Shown here: one piece after another, positions 57,539-64,000 of the stretch
Layout: every line of letters begins with the position of its first letter
Position numbering within the stretch: position 1 is the first letter of the stretch
Source of the DNA: Actinocatenispora sp963805605
Lineage (GTDB): Bacteria; Actinomycetota; Actinomycetes; Mycobacteriales; Micromonosporaceae
DNA length: 64,000 bases
Reading direction: 5' to 3'
NCBI GenBank assembly: GCA_963805605.1
Contig: CAWDUX010000002.1
Location: 930,001-994,000 of the forward strand
Notes under the pieces: generated by a model
What the model was told of the DNA's origin: nothing
What the model saw: the letters and a program-made list of their open reading frames with translations, nothing else
The model's database searches: none
Program-made: the position numbers and the translations under genes

Positions 57539-58882
57539 ATGGACGGTGACACTTTCAGCAGCGCACTCCGACGTTGGCGGACCACCCGTCGACTCTCACT
57601 TCGAGAGCTGGCAGCACGCACCCACTACGGCAAGTCGCTCATCTCGGATCTGGAGAACGACGTACGGCGGCCGCACCCGGAGGTCGCCGCGCAGCTCGAC
57701 CAAGTGCTCCAGACCGGCGGTGAGCTCAGCATTCTGTTGGAGCAGGCGAACGCGGCACGGCAGTTGCGGGTCAGGCGGTCGGTGCCGTACGACCCCTACC
57801 ACTACACCGATCTGGCCCGCGACCTGCTGACCGCTGGGCGAGGAGGCATCGACGACATGCAGAGACGAACGTTCATGCTCGACCTGACCGGACTGACCGG
57901 GCTCGGGGTGGCCGCTCCGGCGCTGGCGCTGGAAGCGGCCCGACACGGGCTCTCACTCTCCCTGGCCGAGGACCGCGCCGGCGTAGCCGTCGGTGAATGG
58001 CAGGAGATCGTCGAGGAGTACGGCTACCGGTATACGAGCACTCCAGCTGCGGAGCTGTTGCCGGCGCTGCTGGCCGACGTGTTGGCCATCCAGTACGCCA
58101 TGCAGCGTCGTCCGGACGATGCCACCGTCCGGCAGTTGCAGCGCTCCGGTGCGCTGCTGGCGGCGATCATGGCCATGGCCGTTGCCAACCTTGGCCAGCT
58201 GCACGAGGCGCAACGCTGGTGGCGCAGCGCCCGCCGGGTGGCCGACGAGTCCGCCGACCCGGCCACCATCGCCTGGGTCCGGGGCCGCGAGGTGATCCGC
58301 GCCCTGTACGAGCAGCGGCCAGTTCCGTCCATTCTCAAGTTTGCCGAACAGGCCACCGCGCTCAGTAAGGACGCACCACCCGCCAAGGTGCGAGAACTGA
58401 TATCCGGACACGCACAGGCCCTCTCCGCCGTCGGCCGCGCAGAGGAGGCCCAGGCGCTGCTGCGCCAGGTACAGGAGATCGATGACCGCCTCCCGGCCGA
58501 GACCATCCCCCGGTCAGCATCGATCTTCGGCTGGTCGGAGGACTGCCTGCGGTTCACCGAAAGCTACGTCTATTCCCACCTCGGCGCGATGCGGCAGGCA
58601 GACGAAGCACAATCACGGGCGCTCGCTCTGTACGCCGCGAACGACCACCGGGGCCCGGCGCAGATCGAACTCCAACGGGCACTGTGCATGGTCCACAACG
58701 GCGCAATTGACGAGGCTGTGCAGCATGCGCACCGGATCATCGAGGACCTGGCGGCCGGAGACCGGATCCGGCCGGTCGTCGCCCTCGGGCACGAGGTCCT
58801 GGACCTGATCCCCGCGCAGTCCCGGCAGCGCGGCGCAGTGCAGCAGTTCCGCGAGTTCCTGACCTCCCCCACCTCGGTCTAG
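57539..58882 (+). CDS. XRE-family regulator with long TPR-like sensor domain
   Basis: A 447-aa regulator. The HTH (about residues 10-65) reads LRRWRTTRRLSLRELAARTHYGKSLISDLENDVRRPHPEVAAQLDQVL. A variable linker follows, and from about residue 130 a helical domain with tetratricopeptide-like repeats (AIMAMAVANLGQLHEAQRWWRSARRVADES, RYTSTPAAELLPALL). This layout is typical of actinobacterial XRE-TPR regulators (DUF397-linked). ATG 57539 has GGGGGAG 6 nt upstream. GNAT genes follow in the same direction. Confidence 0.85.
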   Translation: MDGDTFSSALRRWRTTRRLSLRELAARTHYGKSLISDLENDVRRPHPEVAAQLDQVLQTGGELSILLEQANAARQLRVRRSVPYDPYHYTDLARDLLTAGRGGIDDMQRRTFMLDLTGLTGLGVAAPALALEAARHGLSLSLAEDRAGVAVGEWQEIVEEYGYRYTSTPAAELLPALLADVLAIQYAMQRRPDDATVRQLQRSGALLAAIMAMAVANLGQLHEAQRWWRSARRVADESADPATIAWVRGREVIRALYEQRPVPSILKFAEQATALSKDAPPAKVRELISGHAQALSAVGRAEEAQALLRQVQEIDDRLPAETIPRSASIFGWSEDCLRFTESYVYSHLGAMRQADEAQSRALALYAANDHRGPAQIELQRALCMVHNGAIDEAVQHAHRIIEDLAAGDRIRPVVALGHEVLDLIPAQSRQRGAVQQFREFLTSPTSV

Positions 58883-58898
58883 TCGAAAGCGAGCATCC

Positions 58899-59453
58899 GT
58901 GTCGACCACTCTCACCGTCACCCGCCACACCAGTACCGAGGCGCTGAAACTGTACGACGCCGTGGTTCCGGTCTACGCCGCAGCAAACCACGGCCAGCTG
59001 CACGACCCGTGGTACCACCCGGACCGGTTCTGGGAACGTTTCGTCGAGCTGTACGCGCCCGGCCGCGACTTCTCGCTGGTGGTCGGTTGGCTCGGCGAGA
59101 CCGCCATCTCCTACACCTTCGGCAGCCCACGCGACAATGCCGTGCCGTTCTGGACCGAGGTGCGCACCGCGCTGCCCGAGCTCGCCGCCCCCGGCACCGA
59201 CGAATCGGTCTACGTCTTCCGGGAACTGGCCGTGCATCCGGACCATCACCGCCAGGGTCACGGCCGGACCATGCATGACGCACTGCTCGCCGATCGACCG
59301 GAAAGGCTCGCGACTCTGGTGGTACGTAAGAACAACGTCCCCGCGCAGGCCGCGTACCGGAGCTGGGGCTGGCGCAAGCTGGGCGACCGTCAGCCTTTCC
59401 CCGACTCCCCCGTCTTCGACGAACTGGTACGGCCCCTGACCGCACCGGCATGA
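58899..59453 (+). CDS. GNAT-family N-acetyltransferase
   Basis: A 184-aa acetyltransferase. VYVFRELAVHPDHHRQGHGRTMHDALLADRPERLATLVVRKNNVPAQAAYRSWGWRKLG is the GNAT core: HRQGHGRTMH is the acetyl-CoA loop. GTG 58899 follows the XRE stop by 16 bp, so co-transcribed. The last codons overlap the ATG of a second, broken GNAT gene by 4 bp. Substrate unknown. Confidence 0.85.
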   Translation: MSTTLTVTRHTSTEALKLYDAVVPVYAAANHGQLHDPWYHPDRFWERFVELYAPGRDFSLVVGWLGETAISYTFGSPRDNAVPFWTEVRTALPELAAPGTDESVYVFRELAVHPDHHRQGHGRTMHDALLADRPERLATLVVRKNNVPAQAAYRSWGWRKLGDRQPFPDSPVFDELVRPLTAPA

Positions 59454-59796
59454 CTGCACACCTGGTGCGCGCGTACGCGCCTGAGGGTGCCAGGCAGCGG
59501 GTCGAGGTCGTCGAGCACATCTTCCGTACGGTGTTCGCGGAGCCACCGTACCGGGAGAGCGACGAGGACGTGGCGGCGTGGCGCGCGGACTACGCGGTCC
59601 AATTGGCCCGGCCCGGGTTCGCTCTGGTCACCGCACAAACCGGCAGCGGCACGCGATGCTGACCGTACGGCCGGACGCCGGGGCCGCCCTCGCCGCGTAC
59701 CATTCCTGGGGTTGGCGCCGTGCCGGGCACCGGGCCCGCGCCGACGGGCCCGGCTACGACAATCTGGTACGCGAGCGTGTAAGCGGAGGGACTTAG
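59450..59796 (+). pseudogene. Decayed GNAT acetyltransferase with internal deletion and frameshift
   Basis: An ATG at 59450 (overlapping the previous stop as ATGA) gives LVRAYAPEGARQRVEVVEHIFRTVFAEPPYRESDEDVAAWRADYAVQLARPGFALVTAQTGSG, an ordinary GNAT N-terminus, but this frame ends at 59662. In the next frame, from about 59662, MLTVRPDAGAALAAYHSWGWRRAGHRARADGPGYDNLV gives the family C-terminus (AAYHSWGW pairs with QAAYRSWGW of the intact neighbour). The whole acetyl-CoA loop between them, about 55-65 residues, is missing. So the gene has lost its centre and frame and cannot be active. Confidence 0.8.
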
Positions 59797-60227
59797 TCGA
59801 GGCAGAACTCGTTGCCCTCGACGTCCTGCATGTTGATGCACGACTCGTTCTCCTCGTCGGCGTACAGCGTCCGCTCGTGTACCGCGCCGAGTGCGACCAG
59901 CCGCGCGCACTCGGCCTCCAGAGCGGCGAGACGCTCCGCACCGACCAGCCCGGTGCCGACCCGTACGTCGAGATGTACCCGGTTCTTGACGACCTTGCCC
60001 TCGGGGACCCGCTGGAAATACAGGCGTGGGCCCGCACCGGTCGGATCCTGGCAGGCGAAGGACGCGCCCTGGCGATCGGCCGGCAGCGAACGGTCGTAGT
60101 CGCCCCAGCTGGCGAACCCTCCCGGCGGCGGCGGTACGACGTATCCCAGTACCTCGCACCAGAACCGGGCGACGCGCTCGGGTTCCGCGCAGTCGAAGGT
60201 GACCTGTACCTGTCTGATCGGCGCCAT
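59793..60227 (-). CDS. VOC-family protein
   Basis: A 144-aa glyoxalase/bleomycin-resistance-fold protein: QVTFDCAEPERVARFWCEVLGYVVPPPPGGF is the first module, VHLDVRVGTGLVGAERLAALEAECARLVALGAVHERTL the second, ending NMQDVEGNEFCLD. Several family members detoxify aldehydes or bind drugs. ATG 60227. Its stop overlaps the tail of the GNAT pseudogene. Confidence 0.85.
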   Translation of the reverse strand: MAPIRQVQVTFDCAEPERVARFWCEVLGYVVPPPPGGFASWGDYDRSLPADRQGASFACQDPTGAGPRLYFQRVPEGKVVKNRVHLDVRVGTGLVGAERLAALEAECARLVALGAVHERTLYADEENESCINMQDVEGNEFCLD

Positions 60228-60302
60228 GGACGCATGCTAGGCCGTGACCAGGAAGGTTGGCGGTGTCGGGGCGAGGCCCAGGCGTTCGCTGGCAAGGCGG
60301 AG

Positions 60303-60356
60303 CCGGGGTCTGTCGGTTTCCGGCCGCCAGAGCGACCGGAAACCGACAGACCCCGG
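60303..60356. terminator. Bidirectional terminator with 21-bp perfect stem
   Basis: CCGGGGTCTGTCGGTTTCCGG (60303-60323) and its exact complement (60336-60356) with a 12-nt loop. It lies 10 bp from the stop of the ABC permease and 76 bp beyond the VOC start, so it ends the padR-ABC operon. It is one of the longest perfect stems in the window. Confidence 0.85.
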
Positions 60357-60366
60357 ACTTTCCGCG

Positions 60367-61140
60367 TCAGGCGACGCTGCGGGCGAACCGGCGGGCCGCC
60401 CAGATCACCGCGGCAACCGTCAGGACCGACAGGATCACCACTGCCTCGTACACCGCGTTGGTGCCCAGGTGACCGCTGAACAGGTCGCGGGCCGCGTCCA
60501 CCCCGTAGCGCAGCGGGTTGATCCGGGAGATGTTCTGCAACCAGCCGGGTGCCGCAGCCATCGGCAGGAACACCCCGGACAGCAGCAGGATCGGCATCGC
60601 GATGCCGTTGGCCAGCGGTGCCAGTGCGTCCTCGCTCTTGAGGATGAGCGCTGCGGCGTACGACACCGACGCGCCCATCACGGCGAGCAGGATCATCAGC
60701 GCCAGTGTCAGCAGCAGCGGCAGGAACTGGATGTCCAGCCCGAATGGAATGGACAGCAGCACCAGTACGACTGCCTGGACCAGCAGTGTCACCACGTCGC
60801 GCAGGGCCCGGCCGAGCAGCAGCGCGAACCGGCTGACCGGGGTGACCCGCATCCGTTCGATGACGCCGTCGCGCAGCTCACCGATCAGACCGAAGCCGAC
60901 GAACAGTGTGCCGAACAGCGCGAGCTGGGCGAGCAGGCCGGGGATGAAGAAGGCGAACGCGGCGTCACCGCCGGCCATGCCGGGAGCTCTGACCTTCTTC
61001 AGCAACGGCGCGAACAGCAGCAGGTAGTACAGCGGCTGCGCCAGACCGACGATGATCCAGGTCGGGTTGCGCATCGTCAGCAACATGGAGCGCTGGAACA
61101 CAAGCCAGGTGTCCCGGGCGAACTTCGCAGGGGCGGACAT
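60367..61140 (-). CDS. ABC-2 exporter permease (DrrB-like)
   Basis: A 257-aa membrane protein with six predicted helices. FARDTWLVFQRSMLLTMRNPTWIIVGLAQPLYYLLLFAPLL is the DrrB-type N-terminus, and RVTPVSRFALLLGRALRDVV the conserved loop after TM2; FSGHLGTNAVYEAVVI the end. ATG 61140 has AGGAG 5 nt upstream. It partners the ATPase upstream, 65 bp away. Likely drug or lipid exporter. Confidence 0.85.
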   Translation of the reverse strand: MSAPAKFARDTWLVFQRSMLLTMRNPTWIIVGLAQPLYYLLLFAPLLKKVRAPGMAGGDAAFAFFIPGLLAQLALFGTLFVGFGLIGELRDGVIERMRVTPVSRFALLLGRALRDVVTLLVQAVVLVLLSIPFGLDIQFLPLLLTLALMILLAVMGASVSYAAALILKSEDALAPLANGIAMPILLLSGVFLPMAAAPGWLQNISRINPLRYGVDAARDLFSGHLGTNAVYEAVVILSVLTVAAVIWAARRFARSVA

Positions 61141-61205
61141 CGAATCTCCTCAGGAACTTCCGGTCGCGACGCGGCGCGACCGGCGGGTACGGGCGCAGGG
61201 TCGGG

Positions 61206-62180
61206 TCAGGCGGCTTCGTCGCGCAGCGAACGTCCGGTCTGGTGCAGGAACACGTCGTCCAGGCTCGGCCGGTGCAGTTCCACGGACTCCACCGCCACCC
61301 CGGCGGCGTCCAGTTCGCGCAGGATCAGCGGCATCGCGGTGGCCCCGGACTCCACGTAGAGCCGCAGGTCGTTACCGGATTCCTCAGCTTTGCGGACGAA
61401 CGGCTGGTCGGCCAGCAGCTTGTGCGCGCTGGCGACCGGGTGATCGAGCGCCTCGGCTCCGCCGACACCGAATCCGAGCGTGACGACGTCGCCGGCGACC
61501 TGGCGCTTCAGTTCGTCGGAGGTGCCCTCGGAGACGATCTGACCGTCGTCCATGATCGCGATGCGGTCACAGAGTGCATCGGCCTCGTCCAGGTAGTGCG
61601 TGGTGAGGAAGACCGTCATGCCCTCGCCGCGCAGCCGACGTACCTCGTCCCACACGTGCGAACGGCTCTGCGGGTCCAGGCCGGTGGTCGGCTCGTCGAA
61701 GAACACCAGGCCGGGCTGGTGTACCAGACCCAGCGCGATGTCCAGCCGCCGCTTCTGACCGCCGGAGTAGGTGGTGGTCTTGCGGTCGGCGAACTGGCTG
61801 AGCTGGAACGCCTCGATCAGGGCGGCAGCGCGGGGAAGGGCGGCAGACTTGCTCAATCCGTACAGCCGGCCCTGCATGACGAGTTCCTCGCGGGCGGTGG
61901 CCTCCCGCCAGGTGCCGCCCGACTGGCCGACGTAACCGATCCGGCGGCGTACCTCCCCCGGGTCGCGGAGCAGGTCGACACCGGCGACGGTGGCCTCACC
62001 GCCGTCGGGGGTCAGCAACGTGGACAGCATCCGCAGGGTGGTGGTCTTGCCGGCGCCGTTGGGACCGAGGAAGCCGAAGACCTCGCCCTCCGCGACGGAC
62101 AGGTCCACTCCGCGCACAGCCTCCACCGTGCCGCGACGGCTACGGAACGTCTTCCGCAGCCCTCTTGTCTCGATGATCAT
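61206..62180 (-). CDS. ABC exporter ATPase (DrrA-like, daunorubicin-resistance type)
   Basis: A 324-aa ATPase. MIIETRGLRKTFRSRRGTVEAVRGVDL starts; Walker A GPNGAGKTTT at about 38-47, YSGGQKRRLDIALGL signature, FFDEPTTGLDPQSRSHVWDEV Walker B region and the C-terminal SLDDVFLHQTGRSL, typical DrrA. ATG 62180 has GGGGGA upstream. It is the second gene of a padR-ATPase-permease operon, and has its own promoter with a PadR-type operator. Confidence 0.9.
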   Translation of the reverse strand: MIIETRGLRKTFRSRRGTVEAVRGVDLSVAEGEVFGFLGPNGAGKTTTLRMLSTLLTPDGGEATVAGVDLLRDPGEVRRRIGYVGQSGGTWREATAREELVMQGRLYGLSKSAALPRAAALIEAFQLSQFADRKTTTYSGGQKRRLDIALGLVHQPGLVFFDEPTTGLDPQSRSHVWDEVRRLRGEGMTVFLTTHYLDEADALCDRIAIMDDGQIVSEGTSDELKRQVAGDVVTLGFGVGGAEALDHPVASAHKLLADQPFVRKAEESGNDLRLYVESGATAMPLILRELDAAGVAVESVELHRPSLDDVFLHQTGRSLRDEAA

Positions 62181-62202
62181 GTCGTGGTCCCCCGGTGGCT
62201 CG

Positions 62203-62231
62203 ATCAGAAGTGTGTAGTCAAATTTGGTCAA
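62203..62231 (-). promoter_or_regulatory. ABC-exporter promoter with PadR-type operator
   Basis: On the minus strand TTGACC (62231-62226), 17 bp and TCTGAT (62208-62203) form a promoter. The 17-bp motif TAGTCAAATTTGGTCAA (plus strand 62215-62231) covers -35 and most of the spacer and matches 14 of 17 bases of the motif before padR. Confidence 0.6.
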
Positions 62232-62377
62232 GACAGTAGTGCGGGTGGCAGCCGGGCAGCATCCGCTTTTCGGCGCAGAGCGACTGTCTGTCGATCAGAC
62301 TCTAGGCGGCACTGCGGTCAGTTCATGTCCGCAATTCCACCGGCCGCAACGCTGTGGCGACAACACCCAGGACAGCA

Positions 62378-62442
62378 TGACGTCAGTATGGCGTCATTAT
62401 TTGACGCCCGTCAAGGCGGTCGATGACGCCACGTGGCGTCAT
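62378..62442. promoter_or_regulatory. Cluster of three palindromes sharing TGACG(C/T)C
   Basis: TGACGTCA (62378-62385), GGCGTCA-N5-TGACGCC (62390-62408) and the 20-bp perfect palindrome ATGACGCCAC/GTGGCGTCAT (62423-62442) lie within 65 bp between padR and the ATPase gene. The last one overlaps the padR stop codon. They give six half-sites and suggest a regulator binding here, different from the PadR-type motif. Confidence 0.55.
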
Positions 62443-62987
62443 GGCGATGCGGGTGGGACGAACTCACCCTTCCCGGCCCGTACGGCCACCCGCTCACACC
62501 ACTCGATCTCGGCCCGGGCCCGCGCCAGGACCAGCTCGACCATCTCCGCGGCGTGCGGTTCGGCCTGCCGCTGGAGCGGGTCCGTCAGCCGCGCGCACAG
62601 GTCACGCAATACGTCCGCCCGGTGCCGCAACCCCGCCGCTGCTTCCACCGGCGGCACATCCGGTACGAACGAGAACGCCGGCAGGAACGGATCCGACACC
62701 GGCTCGTACGACCACCACTGGTGGTGTAGCCGGCGCTGGTACTCCCGCTCACCCGCGACCGTCAGCCGGTACCGGATCCGGGCCCGACCGCCCCGGACCC
62801 GCCCGGCGTCCACCGGCTCCAGCAGAGCGTCCCGGCTCATCGACGTCAACGCGTGGTAGATCGACCCGGAGCGGACGCCGGACCAGGCATCCGCATCCCA
62901 CTCCGCCAGTACGCGACGCACGTCGTAGCCGTGCACCGGCTGCAACCGCCGCACAACGCCGAGGATCAACAATCTGGTCGAGGACAT
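62439..62987 (-). CDS. PadR-family transcriptional regulator
   Basis: A 182-aa regulator with a winged helix (about residues 1-85): LLILGVVRRLQPVHGYDVRRVLAEWDADAWSGVRSGSIYHALTSMSRDALLEPVDAGRVRGGRARIRYRLTVAGEREYQ, and a C-terminal dimerisation helical part. PadR proteins commonly repress neighbouring exporters until the drug binds. ATG 62987 has TAAGAT 6 nt upstream and no ribosome binding site, so the mRNA may be leaderless. The promoter overlaps an operator-like motif. Confidence 0.9.
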   Translation of the reverse strand: MSSTRLLILGVVRRLQPVHGYDVRRVLAEWDADAWSGVRSGSIYHALTSMSRDALLEPVDAGRVRGGRARIRYRLTVAGEREYQRRLHHQWWSYEPVSDPFLPAFSFVPDVPPVEAAAGLRHRADVLRDLCARLTDPLQRQAEPHAAEMVELVLARARAEIEWCERVAVRAGKGEFVPPASP

Positions 62988-63293
62988 GCGCGCATCTTAT
63001 GACCAAAATTGGCTAAATCGCTGACCTGCAGCGCCCTGGATCGGAAGTCCCTGTCCAGCCACGTTCCGCGTTCATCTACCGCGCATTCCCCCGCCGACCA
63101 GCGGTTACCTCACATCGGCGGACAGCATGGCAGAATCGCCGGGCTGGCACCTGCAACACGCTGTGGACACAACACCCGTCCGCGGCTACCGGCCGACACC
63201 GGTTCGGTGGCACCCTGCTGGCAGGCACCTCGCGTACCGGCAATACCGCCACTAATACCGTTACGCCGAACTGCACCGGACAGGAGGACGGCG
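62988..63293. promoter_or_regulatory. 306-bp divergent region between padR and a sugar permease, with PadR operator
   Basis: The only motif is at 62999-63015: ATGACCAAAATTGGCTA, on the minus strand TAGCCAATTTTGGTCAT, a pseudo-palindrome adjoining the padR -10 (TAAGAT). The rest (63016-63293) holds no gene; repeated ATACCG pieces near 63240-63262 and a strong CAGGAGGA before the permease start are all I see. Confidence 0.55.
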
Positions 63294-64000
63294 ATGACCG
63301 CCGAAGCACGTGGTCCCGCGAAAGCTGGGGCCGGCGGGGCAGATGAACCAAGTCCCCCGCAGATTGCGGCGGAGGACGCAGGCAGGCCGACACCGAGCAC
63401 CACGAAAGGTAGCGACGGCACTACTGCACGCCCACACCGAGTACGCGGCGGCGAGCACGTCATGGCGTACATCTTCCTGCTCCCCTCCTTCCTGATCTTC
63501 GCGCTGTTCATCGTCTGGCCACTGGGCAAATCGATCTACCTGTCGCTGTACGGCAGTGACCTGTTCGGCGGCGCGTCGGTGTTCGTCGGGCTGGACAACT
63601 ACCGCGACATGTTCACGTCCAGCGAGTTCGGTCAGGTACTGCTCAACACGCTGGAGTTCGTCCTGCTGACCGTGCTGCCCGGGGTGCTCGGTGCGCTGGT
63701 CGTGGTACTGCTGCTGGAGTCGCAGATCCGCGGCGTACGGATCCTGCGCACCGCCTTCGCGCTGCCGTTCGCGTTCAGCGTGGCCACCGCGTCGGTGATC
63801 TTCTCGGTGATCTACAACTACCAGATCGGTCTGGCCAACGGGATCCTCGGCTTCCTGGGCATCGACCGGGTCGGGTGGACCACCGACCCGCACATCGCCA
63901 TGTTCGCGCTGGCGCTCACCACGGTGTGGATGAACCTCGGCTACAACGTGCTGGTGCTCTCCGCCGGGGTCGGCGCCATCCCGGTCGAGGTGATGGAGGC
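63294..64000 (+). CDS. Sugar ABC transporter permease (MalF/UgpA type), partial
   Basis: A permease cut by the window end; 235 residues are visible. A 60-residue Ala/Pro/Thr-rich N-terminus precedes five predicted helices, starting MAYIFLLPSFLIFALFIVWPLGKSIYLSLY, then GLDNYRDMF and LNTLEFVLLTVLPGVLGALVVVLLLE, as in MalF-type proteins. The last residues GVGAIPVEVMEA begin the EAA loop that contacts the ATPase. ATG 63294 has CAGGAGGAC 5 nt upstream. The second permease and binding-protein genes should lie beyond the window. Confidence 0.85.
   Translation, partial: MTAEARGPAKAGAGGADEPSPPQIAAEDAGRPTPSTTKGSDGTTARPHRVRGGEHVMAYIFLLPSFLIFALFIVWPLGKSIYLSLYGSDLFGGASVFVGLDNYRDMFTSSEFGQVLLNTLEFVLLTVLPGVLGALVVVLLLESQIRGVRILRTAFALPFAFSVATASVIFSVIYNYQIGLANGILGFLGIDRVGWTTDPHIAMFALALTTVWMNLGYNVLVLSAGVGAIPVEVME

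Overview
The window is chromosomal DNA of a very GC-rich, F420-producing, spore- or filament-type actinobacterium. The evidence is GTG/TTG starts, strong third-position GC, a WhiB2-type regulator, fbiA/fbiB, DUF3499, an acyl-CoA carboxylase epsilon subunit beside birA and maf, and HelD/HelR-class RNA polymerase recycling. Micromonosporaceae is a plausible family, but this is a guess from gene content. No rRNA, tRNA, CRISPR, phage or transposase gene was seen.

Layout. 0.2-6 kb: a potassium channel with RCK domain, a membrane protein, then a divergent locus in which a ROK-family repressor faces an APC permease translationally coupled to a ROK sugar kinase. 6-13 kb: Bcr/CflA-type MFS exporter, HelD/HelR ATPase, secreted endo/exonuclease/phosphatase-fold protein, enoyl-CoA hydratase, VOC protein. 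14-21 kb: GH13 glucosidase, DedA protein, divergent SpoIIM-like and RDD proteins, a two-gene ABC exporter. 21-35.4 kb: a long mannose/F420 block (manA, CDF transporter, SIS isomerase-like protein, Trm112-like protein, manB, GNAT, DUF3499, metallopeptidase-like protein, whiB, a Gln-rich membrane protein, fbiA-fbiB-NUDIX, manC, glycosyltransferase). Its order closely resembles the mycobacterial manA-whiB2-fbiAB-manC region, so it supplies GDP-mannose precursors, a developmental regulator and coenzyme F420.

35.7-44.5 kb: TIGR03089 protein, TetR regulator, acetoacetyl-CoA synthetase, hotdog thioesterase, L,D-transpeptidase, acyl-CoA dehydrogenase, UDP-glucose dehydrogenase. 44.5-48.6 kb: CoA-binding protein, purE-purK, a short sigma-70-family factor, GtrA and MaoC proteins. 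48.6-52 kb: an envelope-stress cluster (PH-domain protein, AmaP-like, DUF6286-like, two Asp23-type proteins, a small membrane protein) followed by a divergent csbD. 52.3-57 kb: birA, acyl-CoA carboxylase beta and epsilon, maf. 57-64 kb: an XRE regulator, an intact and a broken GNAT gene in tandem, a VOC protein, a padR-drrA-drrB-like exporter operon with two matching operators, and the start of a sugar ABC permease that runs off the window.

The most interesting non-coding signals are: a ~63-bp AT-rich dispersed repeat with GCATTTTCCC/GGGAAAATGC ends (one copy near 11.5 kb, two diverged copies near 53.4 kb); a 16-bp perfect palindrome on the -10 box of the predicted whiB promoter; a pair of 17-bp PadR-type operators plus a cluster of TGACG(C/T)C palindromes around the padR-ABC operon; an 18-bp triplication that copies a ribosome binding site and GTG start three times in frame; and a 6 x 17-bp tandem array in the Asp23 cluster. 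The most unusual protein is the Gln/Tyr/Gly-rich, prion-like membrane protein beside fbiA.
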